From assembly GCA_016716365.1 (NCBI GenBank), contig JADJWM010000017.1:868001-932000 (forward strand): a stretch of DNA of 64,000 nt, read 5' to 3'. This document shows positions 44,221 to 52,572 of the stretch, in pieces (position 1 is the stretch's first letter; the number at the start of each line of letters is the position of its first letter). The position numbers were made by a program, and so were the translations under genes. Source of the stretch: Chloracidobacterium sp. GTDB lineage: Bacteria > Acidobacteriota > Blastocatellia > Pyrinomonadales > Pyrinomonadaceae. The notes under the pieces were generated by a model that made no database searches, was not told where the DNA came from, and was given only the letters and a program-made list of their open reading frames with translations.

Positions 44221-44420
44221 ATGAAAGTGTTCTTAAACGGCGAAGTTCGCGATATACCGCCAGATCTCGATCTGGAGCGGCTTCTCGAGCATTTCTCTAT
44301 TCCCTCAAAGCGAGTGGCAGTGGAGCTTAACCGGACCGTGGTCCGGCGGGCCGTTGGAAGGATACGAAGATCGCGACTCCGACACGATCGAAGTGGATTC
44401 ATTTTGTGGGGGGCGGCTAG
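44221..44420 (+). pseudogene. thiS: ThiS, thiazole sulfur-carrier protein, frameshifted
   Basis: A ubiquitin-like carrier of sulfide for thiazole synthesis. The N-terminal MKVFLNGEVRDIPPDLDLERLLEHF and LNRTVVRR fit ThiS (about 66 aa), and the functional C-terminal Gly-Gly of IHFVGGG ends at the TAG at 44418. Two or three single-base shifts between 44354 and 44398 (near GCCGTTGG, GAAGATCGCG and GTGGATTC) separate the halves. It is followed by a repeat-filled spacer and thiG. Confidence 0.75.
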
Positions 44421-44529
44421 GTCTGAAGCCGGTCTATACTGGTCCCGCGACTGACAGGAAGATCAACGCGGAGACGCAAAGTTTGCTTAAAAGCGGAAGC
44501 TGTGGGGTGAGCGATCAAAGAATAAGACC

Positions 44530-44562
44530 CCGGTCGCTACCGCTCCCGGTTCTGACAAGAGG
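44530..44562. repeat. dispersed repeat CGGTCGCTACCGCTCCCGG, copy 2
   Basis: Same core as 9510-9530, here followed by TTCTGACAAGAGG. Together with copy 3 it shares 33 identical bases. Confidence 0.88.
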
Positions 44563-44638
44563 ATCAACGCGGAGACGCGAGATCGCGATTCGAATCTTTG
44601 GCGGCGGCATTCGAAGTTGAGGGCCTCAGAGCAAGAAC

Positions 44639-44671
44639 CCGGTCGCTACCGCTCCCGGTTCTGACAAGAGG
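44639..44671. repeat. dispersed repeat CGGTCGCTACCGCTCCCGG, copy 3
   Basis: Identical to copy 2 over 33 bases, 109 bases downstream, followed by a stretch that leads into thiG. Confidence 0.88.
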
Positions 44672-44699
44672 TGGCTTTGCGATAAAATGAGTTAAGCCT

Positions 44700-45467
44700 A
44701 TGTCAGACACTTTCAAAATTGGCCGGAAGAATTCGGCTCAGATTGATCATCGGAACGGGTAAGTACCGGTCGCATGATGAGATGAAGGCCGCCCATGCGG
44801 CGTCCGGGGCTGAAATGGTGACGGTGGCTGTCAACCGCGTCCCGCTCGACCGCAAGACCGAATCGTTCCTCGACCACCTCGACCCGAAATTGCAGATCCT
44901 GCCGAACACGGCCGGCTGCTACGATGCCGACCACGCTATCCGCACGGCCCGGCTCGCCCGCGAAGCTCTCGACACCGAATGGATCAAGCTCGAGGTCATC
45001 GGCGATCAGGTCACGCTGCTGCCCGACAACGAACAGACTCTCGAAGCCGCGAAGGTCTGGTAAAGAGAGGCTTCATCGTGCTCCGTCTTTACCGACGACC
45101 TGATAAATGGCGGAAGAAGCTGCTCGACGCGGGCTGCCCGGCGGTGATGCCGCTCGCTGCCCCGATCGGGTCCGGGATGGGCGTGCAAAACCCGTCGAAC
45201 CTGCGAATTATGCGTGAGCAGCTTCCCGATGCGACCATCATCGTCGATGCAGGTGTCGGCGTACCGTCCGACGCCGCCATCGCAATGGAACTCGGGGCCG
45301 ACGCGATCCTGATGAATACCGCGATCGCCGAAGCCGGCGACGCCGCCCAGATGGCAACCGCGATGAAACTCGCCGTCGAAGCCGGCCACCTCGGATATCT
45401 CGCTGGCCGTATGCCGAAACGCCTCTACGCCTCAGCATCCAGCCCGATAGCCGGTGCCATTAAGTAG
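44700..45467 (+). CDS. thiG: ThiG, thiazole synthase, frameshifted
   Basis: Thiazole synthase (about 255 residues) that builds the thiazole ring from deoxyxylulose phosphate, glycine imine and ThiS-carried sulfide. Core motifs are LIIGTGKYRSHDEMKAAHAASGAEMVTVAV, EWIKLEVIGD (with the catalytic Lys), LLPDNEQTLEAAKV, GCPAVMPLAAPIGSGMGVQNP and VDAGVGVPSDAAIAMELGADA. The frame moves near 44725-44740 and near 45058, and a compensated pair is likely around 45085-45120 (family TTDDLINGGRKLLDAG). The start MSDTFKIG is at 44700. Confidence 0.85.
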
Positions 45468-45472
45468 GACGA

Positions 45473-46042
45473 TGTTCAATATCGCGATTCTTATCTCAAT
45501 AGTTTCGCTAGTCTCAGCATGCGGACAGGCGACGTCGGGAGATCGTCGAAGTTTCTGAACCAACACCGACGAAAACCGTTCCGGTTGAGGGCGAATCGAA
45601 CATCGCCGATCAGAATTTTAGAATCGCTTGGGAAAAGTCGAGAGATGATTCTCTTAGGTCTATCGAATCGCATCTCCAAATATGGAAACAACAGAACATT
45701 ACCAATTACGATTTCGTGATCTGGAAGATAGGCCCAGGCCATACGAACACTTGGGATCGTGCTCCCGTTCTAATTGAAGTTCGCAATGGCAGCCGACAAT
45801 CACTTGTTTTAGCGAATGCTGAAGACAAAAGATTGGTTATGGCCCGACTTGACGGATTCGATGAGATCGATAGCATCGACAAGCTATTTGAGTACTTAAA
45901 ATCGGAAGTTGAGAACGGGCGAATCGTTGCCATCGACTACGACAAACGCCTTGGCTATCCAGAATTATCGACGATTAGCTTTACGTTTGCGCATCTTCAT
46001 GGCTGGCGAAACATCAAGGTGACACGACTGGAAAGAAGATAG
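45473..46042 (+). CDS. DUF6174-like lipoprotein, one frameshift
   Basis: Starts MFNIAILISIVSLVSACGQ, a lipoprotein signal with the Cys in SAC. About 170 residues if a one-base shift near 45530-45540 is repaired (GDRR... to EIVEVSEPTPT). The body has the pattern of DUF6174 proteins: LQIWKQQNITNYDFVIWKIGPG and VLIEVRNGSRQSLVLAN. GC content is lower than in its neighbours. It starts just six bases after thiG, suggesting insertion into a thi/moa operon. Confidence 0.6.
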
Positions 46043-46065
46043 TTGTGGGTTCGAGGTCCGGCGAA

Positions 46066-46305
46066 ATGCTAATTAGATTGCTCTTCTTTGGAGCTACTGC
46101 CGACGCCGTCGGCTCGCGGAAGCTTGAACTTGAGATCGACGAAAACACCTCAGCCGGAACATTGATAGCCCAAATCATCCAACAACATCCTTCGCTCGCA
46201 ACTCACAAACTACTTATCGCTGTGAACGAACAATACGCGGACGCCGACATGATCCTCAACGACGGGGACAGGGTTGCTGTCTTCACCGCCGTTTCGGGAG
46301 GGTAG
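46066..46305 (+). CDS. moaD: MoaD, molybdopterin-synthase small subunit
   Basis: A ubiquitin-fold sulfur carrier of 79 residues. It opens MLIRLLFFGATADAVGSRKLELEI and ends VFTAVSGG, with the terminal Gly-Gly thiocarboxylate site. The ATG at 46066 is used, ahead of an unneeded seven-residue extension. It is followed by moaE after 5 bases. MoaD-MoaE adds two sulfurs to precursor Z. Confidence 0.9.
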   Translation: MLIRLLFFGATADAVGSRKLELEIDENTSAGTLIAQIIQQHPSLATHKLLIAVNEQYADADMILNDGDRVAVFTAVSGG

Positions 46306-46310
46306 ACCAA

Positions 46311-46775
46311 ATGGACTTCACCGAACTCACAACCGAACCCATTGACATAACCTCGGTCGCTCGGCGCGCGGTGCCGCCGGAGTGCGGGGCGACAGTAACG
46401 CTTGACGGCTATGCAAGGCGGTTTACGAAGGACAAAGCGACCGGCGAGACGAACGAGACCGAATATCTCGTTTACGAAGCCTACGAGCCGATGGCGCTTA
46501 AGGAAATGGGGAAGCTTGTAGAGAGGGCGAAGAAAGAATTTGAGATATCGAACGTGGGGATCGTCCATCGCCTCGGGCGGCTTGAGATCGGCGAGACGAG
46601 CGTCGTGATCTCCGTGGCCGCACCGCATCGGCGGGCCGCGTTTGCCGCGTGCGAATGGCTCATTAAGGAACTCAAACGCACCGTCCCGATCTGGAAGAAA
46701 GAAGTTTACGCGAACGGCGAGGCCTGGATCGAAGGCGAGGTAACCGAAGAGCCGCCGCCGGGACAGCCCGCCTGA
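46311..46775 (+). CDS. moaE: MoaE, molybdopterin-synthase large subunit
   Basis: Catalytic subunit (154 aa). Family motifs: GATVTLDGYARRFTKDK (usually G-A-x-x-x-F-x-G-x-V-R) and TEYLVYEAYEPMALKEM, VGIVHRLGRLEIGETSVVISVAAPHRRAAFAACEWLIKELKRTVPIWKKE, with the conserved Lys pair. The Arg at the opening strand is displaced to ARR. It has GTAGACC before the ATG. Confidence 0.92.
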   Translation: MDFTELTTEPIDITSVARRAVPPECGATVTLDGYARRFTKDKATGETNETEYLVYEAYEPMALKEMGKLVERAKKEFEISNVGIVHRLGRLEIGETSVVISVAAPHRRAAFAACEWLIKELKRTVPIWKKEVYANGEAWIEGEVTEEPPPGQPA

Positions 46776-46819
46776 TCCTTAAGTGGGCGGAGCGGAAACT
46801 TTCGCCGATCAGCCGATCC

Positions 46820-47362
46820 TTACGAGCCGAAAGCGATCCTGGCTTTCGCGACCGCTTGGTCGAAATGAGCTTCAAGCGGCTCGCTCACCCCTCGCAGTCC
46901 CACCACCACAGATTCGGCCCACCTTATGTATTCAACGCGCCGTTCGTGCGGCCAGTCGGCCGGCGGGCTGTCGGTAACGTCGGTCACGTTGCTGATCTTG
47001 TCCGCGAGTTTAACGATCTTGGCTCCGTGCGACAGGTGCGGGGCATGCTCCACCTGAAGCCGCTTTCGCTCTGCTTTCGGCAGCGATTTGTCGTCGGTAA
47101 CCTCGAGGACGTATCCGGCCACCGCCTCTCCGAACTGCCGCCGGATATCTTCGTCCGAGACGCCGCAATCCTCGACCGTGTCGTGGAGGAGCGCGGCAAT
47201 GAGTATTTCGGCGTCGTCGATGCCGCCGATGTTCGCGATCAGGCTGGCAACTTCAAGAGGGTGATTGATATAGGGTTCTCCGCGTTCGCCTTTGCGGTTT
47301 TGCCCGGTGTGGCGTTGGGCAGCAAAGCTAGCGGCAAAGAGCAGTCTTTTATGCGTATTCAC
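46820..47362 (-). CDS. HD-domain (p)ppGpp hydrolase-like protein
   Basis: A 180-residue stand-alone HD hydrolase of the SpoT/Mesh1 type, which remove pyrophosphate from (p)ppGpp. Motifs: HPLEVASLI, ALLHDTVEDCG (HD metal site) and KIVKLADKISNVTDV. There is no synthetase or ACT domain, so it is a small alarmone hydrolase. It converges with moaE. Confidence 0.85.
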   Translation of the reverse strand: MNTHKRLLFAASFAAQRHTGQNRKGERGEPYINHPLEVASLIANIGGIDDAEILIAALLHDTVEDCGVSDEDIRRQFGEAVAGYVLEVTDDKSLPKAERKRLQVEHAPHLSHGAKIVKLADKISNVTDVTDSPPADWPHERRVEYIRWAESVVVGLRGVSEPLEAHFDQAVAKARIAFGS

Positions 47363-47439
47363 ATTCCAGTTTACATTGACCGAAAGCGAAAGTAAACGGA
47401 AATGGCGTGACGTTCAGGCTTGATCCGGCTCGTTTGGCC

Positions 47440-49311
47440 CTAGCGAACGACCTCGATCGAGATGGACTGCTGCCCGAGGATGATGAAGTCGGAAGCCGGG
47501 ACCAGAGACTCTTTCACGATCGTCTGCACATAAGGATTGACCCCGCCCGCAGCCCTTTCGTTATTCAACGTGGCGATCACCGACGGCGGAAGGTTGGGGA
47601 GCTCGTTCGTACCGATCAGGGCTCCAGCGGACGTCCGCGAAAGCTGGGCATAAAGCCGGTCGGGCCGCTTCATCAAGTTGATCGTCCTGACCAGGTCATC
47701 CAGGTCGCGGGGGACAAAATGCTGTGCCGGCGAGTCTTTCTGTATCGCTGCACCGTCGCCGATCACGATCTTGAGCGGCCCGGCAGGCACGTCTTCGGGG
47801 ATCGCGACCCGCACCCGCTGAAGAAACATGCGGCCGTCGGGCGTCCTCGCAAAGGCCTGGACCTCGACCGTTTCACCCGGCTTCGCGAAGGAGCGATCGA
47901 CGGCGATCCGATCGAGAGAGGCGACAACGCTGCCATCGACGGAACCGAGTTCCAGCTCGATCTTTGAGATCTGAAGGCCGTCGAATTTGCTTCTGAGCAG
48001 GGCATTCACAGGAGACGAGACCGCGACCGCGGCAAGCTGGCTCGCGTTCGAACCGGCGAAACGGCGTTCAAGGTCGATCGCCCCGCCGCTTGATAAGGCC
48101 ACGCGGCCCTTTAACTCGACCATCGTGTCCCCTAATCCGCGTTCCTGCGAAATTATGGTGTTGTAGATGGTCATGTTCAGAAGCAGAGGCGTAAGAAGCT
48201 CGTCCTTCACGACCTCGAAATCGAGAGTCTGAAGCCCGCCGCGGCTGGTCCTGACCTTGACGCTGACCGGGATCATCTTCGGTGCCTCGCCCAAGTTTCC
48301 GTAAACGCCCGTGGAGCGGTCCTGGGTCATCCGGCCAACCATCGCTCCCGGCACCGACAGCTTGAACGAATTATTCACGCTCGGGACCACCGTCAGAACC
48401 TCAGATTCCGACATCGGCAGGTCCGACGAGCCGAGGCTCAGGAACGGATGGCCGAAAGCATAGACCTTGTCGCCGTCACGAAACGTGACGGTTCCCGAAG
48501 CGGCAAGACTGATATCACCACGGGTCAGCTGCATCATTACCGAAGTGCCGCCGACAAGCGTTTTCGCGTCGGCCTTTTTCAATGGACCGATCTTGGCCGA
48601 ACCGCCGGCCGCGGCAACGGGCAGAAGGCCCGCCTCCATCAATCGCGGCCCGAAAAGGTCAAGCGTCTGTTGAACGAAGCCGTTAAAGGTCACCGGTGTG
48701 GCTATACGCTGGAAGGTCTGGCCCGCGACGGCCATCAAAGCCGAATTCGGACGCATGCCTGACGCTATACCCGACGGCTGCGGCTGCCCGGGCAGCAGGT
48801 CCTGGTTCATCGAGACCCCGGACAAATCATTGACCGAGAATACGGGCCGCCCGGTTGACGCCCGTGCCGGCCCCGGCTTCTGGTCGAAGATCTGGATCAT
48901 CTGCTCGATCGGCGTGATCCCGCAGATCGGCTCCTTCGAGAACGGGAAACTGTAAGATATCGCCCCGACAAGCTTTCCGTCGATATAGACCGGCGAGCCG
49001 GACATGCCCGCAAAGACCGCGGTGCGGTCGGCACCGCCGCCGCTGATACGCCCGATGATCAGGTCCAGCTTCGGGCCAACGGCCCCGGGCAGGACCCCAA
49101 GGATCTCGACCGTAAACTCTTCAGGCTCCGCCCCTCGGAAGACCGTCAAGGCCTTTCCGCGCATCCCTTCGCGCACCGCGTTGAGCGGCATGAACTTCGA
49201 ATGGCCGCTTCCCGAGGCAGAAACCCCGGTCGAAAGAGCCGGCTGGGCTTGCAATGAGGCATTCAGAAGGAAAATTGCGAGAAGAATGAGGGCAGAACGT
49301 GCGTTTATCAT
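47440..49311 (-). CDS. secreted SpoIVB-type S55 peptidase-domain protein
   Basis: A 623-residue exported protein (signal peptide ARSALILLAIFLLNASLQAQ). The N-terminal third is the S55 (SpoIVB) peptidase domain, with the serine in GMSGSPVYIDGKLVGAISYSFPF (about residue 104). The rest is beta-rich and may be a substrate-binding or scaffold domain. Sporulation genes are not present, so a role outside sporulation is expected, perhaps in envelope proteolysis. Confidence 0.85.
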   Translation of the reverse strand: MINARSALILLAIFLLNASLQAQPALSTGVSASGSGHSKFMPLNAVREGMRGKALTVFRGAEPEEFTVEILGVLPGAVGPKLDLIIGRISGGGADRTAVFAGMSGSPVYIDGKLVGAISYSFPFSKEPICGITPIEQMIQIFDQKPGPARASTGRPVFSVNDLSGVSMNQDLLPGQPQPSGIASGMRPNSALMAVAGQTFQRIATPVTFNGFVQQTLDLFGPRLMEAGLLPVAAAGGSAKIGPLKKADAKTLVGGTSVMMQLTRGDISLAASGTVTFRDGDKVYAFGHPFLSLGSSDLPMSESEVLTVVPSVNNSFKLSVPGAMVGRMTQDRSTGVYGNLGEAPKMIPVSVKVRTSRGGLQTLDFEVVKDELLTPLLLNMTIYNTIISQERGLGDTMVELKGRVALSSGGAIDLERRFAGSNASQLAAVAVSSPVNALLRSKFDGLQISKIELELGSVDGSVVASLDRIAVDRSFAKPGETVEVQAFARTPDGRMFLQRVRVAIPEDVPAGPLKIVIGDGAAIQKDSPAQHFVPRDLDDLVRTINLMKRPDRLYAQLSRTSAGALIGTNELPNLPPSVIATLNNERAAGGVNPYVQTIVKESLVPASDFIILGQQSISIEVVR

Positions 49312-49445
49312 TGTTAAAAATCGCTTTCCTAAAAGCGCCCATTATGGTAACATTTAGGTCGGCATATCAGAAGCCTTTTCTTATACCCCTTTGACTCCTA
49401 TTTGCCGGCTCACGTTGCAATTCCCTCATCCGGAGACCCAAGTAA

Positions 49446-50444
49446 ATGGCAAGATCCACTCGACTCATCAAGAGTTTCTACAAGCTTTTATTTCCGGTCG
49501 TGTTTCTCATCGCCGCCGCCGCTCTGGCTGCCGGCGTTTGGTTTGCACACGAGTCGTCGCGGCCCGCGTCGGCCGCCTATCTTGTCACGCCCGATAAGTA
49601 TGGCCGTTTGAGCGCCCGCGGGGCCCAGGTCACCGAAGAGACGTGGGCAAATCGCGACGGCACGCAGGCCAGGGGATGGCTGCTGCGGGGCAGCCCGGGA
49701 GCTCCCGCCGTGATCCTGCTTCACAAGTACGGCGCGGACCGCTCGCACCTGCTTAATCTCGGCGTCAAGCTGAATGAAGCGACGAATTTTACAGTGCTGA
49801 TGCCCGATCTGCGGGGCCACGGCCAGAACCCGACCGTTCCCTATACTTCGTTCGGGGGCTGTGAAACGACAGACACGGTATCGGCCGTCGATTTTCTGCG
49901 GGCCCAAAAGACGATGGACCAGGCCGCTCTGGTCGGTGAAAACATCGGGATCTACGGGCTTGAGATCGGCTCGCTGGCCGCCCTGAACGCCGCGGGGCAG
50001 GTCGAGGCCGTAAAAGCTCTCGTGCTTGACTCGGTGCCGGCGGATTCGGACAGCCTTGTCGCATCGGTCATCGATAAACGTTACCCATTCATCAGCTCGG
50101 TGACAGCCCGGCTGGGGCAGTTGGGCGCCTATCCCTATTTCTATGAAGGATGCTATTCTCGCGTGCCGGCTTGTGAATCGGCCAAGGCACTGGCGAACCG
50201 GGAGACGCTTCTGTTGGCGGGATCGGACGCACCGGAATTCCAGGAATCGACCTCGAGGCTGAAGGGCTGCTTTCCGACGACCACGCGGACAGAGTCGAAC
50301 ACAAGCCTGAGCCCTTCGGGTTTCAGCGTTATAAACGCGTCCATCCCGGTATCGGAATCGTACGACCAGCGGGTTATCGACTTTTTTAGAAACAAGCTCG
50401 GCGAGCCGGTGATGATCGCGGCCGAGCCGCCGGCACCGTATTGA
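49446..50444 (+). CDS. membrane-anchored alpha/beta-hydrolase-fold protein, no catalytic Ser
   Basis: A 332-residue protein with an N-terminal membrane anchor (residues 12-32). The alpha/beta-hydrolase core is visible: VILLHKYGADRSHLLNLG, LMPDLRGHGQNP and the elbow region GIYGLEIGSLAAL. In the elbow the expected Gly-x-Ser-x-Gly reads Gly-Leu-Glu-Ile-Gly, so the nucleophile is Glu instead of Ser. It is probably a pseudoenzyme or uses another mechanism. It converges on the LON gene with 2 bases between stops. Confidence 0.78.
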   Translation: MARSTRLIKSFYKLLFPVVFLIAAAALAAGVWFAHESSRPASAAYLVTPDKYGRLSARGAQVTEETWANRDGTQARGWLLRGSPGAPAVILLHKYGADRSHLLNLGVKLNEATNFTVLMPDLRGHGQNPTVPYTSFGGCETTDTVSAVDFLRAQKTMDQAALVGENIGIYGLEIGSLAALNAAGQVEAVKALVLDSVPADSDSLVASVIDKRYPFISSVTARLGQLGAYPYFYEGCYSRVPACESAKALANRETLLLAGSDAPEFQESTSRLKGCFPTTTRTESNTSLSPSGFSVINASIPVSESYDQRVIDFFRNKLGEPVMIAAEPPAPY

Positions 50445-50446
50445 GG

Positions 50447-51148
50447 CTAAAGGTCGATCTTTTTGGTTGAATGCCCGTTGCCCCGGGCGGCCTTATGGAT
50501 CGCCGCACTCTCTTCCATACTGCCGACCGCGTTGGAAAGGACGGTGCGAAGCCGCTCGAGCCTCTCGCCGGTCCTTGTCATCGAAAGCAGTTCGTATTTG
50601 GCCGGATTCTCAAGATTGAACGCCGCCGCGACCACGAACGACAACCGTTCCGGATCGGTCTTTTGGAGTTCGGGCAGTTTTCCGCGGTTCCCGCTCAGAT
50701 CGAACGCCGCCTTTGCCACCCGCTCGAACAGGCCGAAGATCTCGTCAGCCGCTTCTGAAAGTTTTCCTGCAGGTTCGGGGTCGTCCTCGAAAAACTCGAC
50801 CTTCGCGATCAGATAAGGTCTTTCGTCCTCTTCAAATCCGACAACTCGGTACCTTATCACCCCGAAGCTAAGAATACTGGAGCGCCCCTCCCCCATCGCC
50901 TGGACCTCGCGGACCTCGGCCACGCAGCCGACAGAGCCGATCTCGGGACGGTCGGTCAAAGCAGCATCGGGTTCGAAAAGGGATATGCCGAACAGGCGGT
51001 CCGCGGCTTCGACGTCGACGAGCATTTCGCGATATCGCGGCTCGAAGATATGCAGGGGAAGAGCTTCGCCGGGCAGCAAAACCAGCGGCAGCGGAAATAC
51101 CGGCAGCCGGTCAAGGGACGCTACTTTTTCAAGTGCTTCAGACATCAA
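50447..51148 (-). CDS. stand-alone LON substrate-binding domain protein
   Basis: A 233-residue protein matching the N-terminal LON domain (PVFPLPLVLLPGEALPLHIFEPRYREM), without the AAA+ or protease parts. Stand-alone LON-domain proteins are common and of unknown role, perhaps in substrate selection. The C-terminal 60 residues are helical. 53 bases from the next gene. Confidence 0.88.
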   Translation of the reverse strand: MMSEALEKVASLDRLPVFPLPLVLLPGEALPLHIFEPRYREMLVDVEAADRLFGISLFEPDAALTDRPEIGSVGCVAEVREVQAMGEGRSSILSFGVIRYRVVGFEEDERPYLIAKVEFFEDDPEPAGKLSEAADEIFGLFERVAKAAFDLSGNRGKLPELQKTDPERLSFVVAAAFNLENPAKYELLSMTRTGERLERLRTVLSNAVGSMEESAAIHKAARGNGHSTKKIDL

Positions 51149-51201
51149 TAGCTCCGATCCGGCGGGAGTAACTTTGCCACGGTCCGGACGGCGTACATTC
51201 C

Positions 51202-52464
51202 TCAGGCATCGCGGGCCCCTTCAAGGCCGCCGCCGATCAATTCGCTTATCTTCTCGGGATCCTCGCCTGCCAGCGCCTCGCGCTTCACACTGACGACCAG
51301 CCCCGCCATCTTTTCGTTGATCGGCCGGAAGCGGTTGTCACGGGCGATCAGGTCTTCGAGCACACGCCGTTCGACATATTCGCGGGTCGCATCTGGTTCG
51401 ACGTCCGCGGCGACTGCAAATTCCACCGGCGATGTGTGATTCTTGATGCGAACGTGAAGCGCTCCGGTGATCTCAAGCGCCCGTTCCCGCATCGCCTTGA
51501 TCTCAAGCAAAGAGTTGGGTATGCCCAGACGCCCGGCCAGGGTGATCTCCAGGATCGGCTCCGGTTTGCCCGGTTCGGCCCTCCGAGCCTGGTTCTCGAC
51601 CAATTCTAAAACCCCCGCCGTTATGTCGTCGGTCGACGCGATGTTGTCGACCTCGAACCTGAGCCTCTGGAATGGCCGCTGCCGATAATCCTGGACATGC
51701 TCGGCCCTGACATTGTTATCGTCATCGACCTCGACAACGAATGCACCCCGGGTCTCTCGAAATTCGCTGATGTTCGTCACCTCGATCGAACCGGGATTGA
51801 AAGCCCAATTATCGATCTCATAGTGCATATGCGTGTGGCCCAGGGCAACATAGTCGACGACGGAACGCAGTTCCTTGAGCGCGGCGACCGAGATCGCGGG
51901 AAGCGGATGAGTCTGATGGCCCTCAACGTCGGTATGGAGCAGAAGGATGTGAAACGCCCCTTCCCGGCGGTTGGCTCCGATCGACTCAGTTAACATAGGG
52001 ATCGCCCAGCCAGCAGAAGCCCCGAACCAATGCGAGCCAAAAATTCGGGCTCGGCCGACGTCGATAAATCCGCCCCTCGCGGCCTCATCGTCCCACTCCT
52101 TATAAGTGATCCTGGAACCGTCGCTTACCGGCTCTAAAAGATAAAGGAGACCCCAATTTGCAAGGCTCCGAAGCCAGCTGTGGTCGCTGTCGGTGTAATG
52201 CTGGTCGTGGTTACCCTCGATCGCGATGACGGGTATCCCCGCGTCCTTCATCAATTGAAGGCCCGCAACCGCGTAATTCATAGTTTCGGGCGGAACACTC
52301 TTCTTGTGAAAAAAATCCCCGCAGATGACGACGAAATCCACGGACTCGCCGATGCCGTATCGCTCGAGCACGTCGAGCCACGCGTCGAAGAAATCGCGCG
52401 GACTCTCCGGCAGGTTGTAACGCGTACAACCGAGGTGCACATCGGCAATATGGAGGAACTTCAT
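51202..52464 (-). CDS. SbcD/Mre11-like exonuclease (metallophosphoesterase)
   Basis: A Mn-dependent DNA exonuclease-like phosphoesterase (420 aa). Five phosphoesterase motifs are intact: DVHLG, GDFFHKK, GNHDQHY, LLHTDVEGH and ALGHTHMHYEI. The C-terminal part (ELVENQARRAEPG...) fits the SbcD cap. No SbcC ATPase lies adjacent, though SbcD normally works with it. The start at 52464 (MKFLHIADVH) avoids a 19-residue non-family extension. Confidence 0.9.
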   Translation of the reverse strand: MKFLHIADVHLGCTRYNLPESPRDFFDAWLDVLERYGIGESVDFVVICGDFFHKKSVPPETMNYAVAGLQLMKDAGIPVIAIEGNHDQHYTDSDHSWLRSLANWGLLYLLEPVSDGSRITYKEWDDEAARGGFIDVGRARIFGSHWFGASAGWAIPMLTESIGANRREGAFHILLLHTDVEGHQTHPLPAISVAALKELRSVVDYVALGHTHMHYEIDNWAFNPGSIEVTNISEFRETRGAFVVEVDDDNNVRAEHVQDYRQRPFQRLRFEVDNIASTDDITAGVLELVENQARRAEPGKPEPILEITLAGRLGIPNSLLEIKAMRERALEITGALHVRIKNHTSPVEFAVAADVEPDATREYVERRVLEDLIARDNRFRPINEKMAGLVVSVKREALAGEDPEKISELIGGGLEGARDA

Positions 52465-52572
52465 TTGCACAAGTATAACAGAGTGGGCGGGTTGGGCAGG
52501 ATGGATGCCCGTATTCTTCACTTTGAACGCTGGCTGAATCTGATAGGATGCAATAGTTCGAAGAAATAGCAG

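Larger units (their letters stand above)
44421..44699. other. repeat-filled spacer between thiS and thiG
   Basis: 279 bases without a gene. It contains two copies of CAACGCGGAGACGC (44464 and 44565) and the CGGTCGCTACC repeats listed separately. No TPP-riboswitch conserved sequence was seen here or upstream of thiS. Confidence 0.6.
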
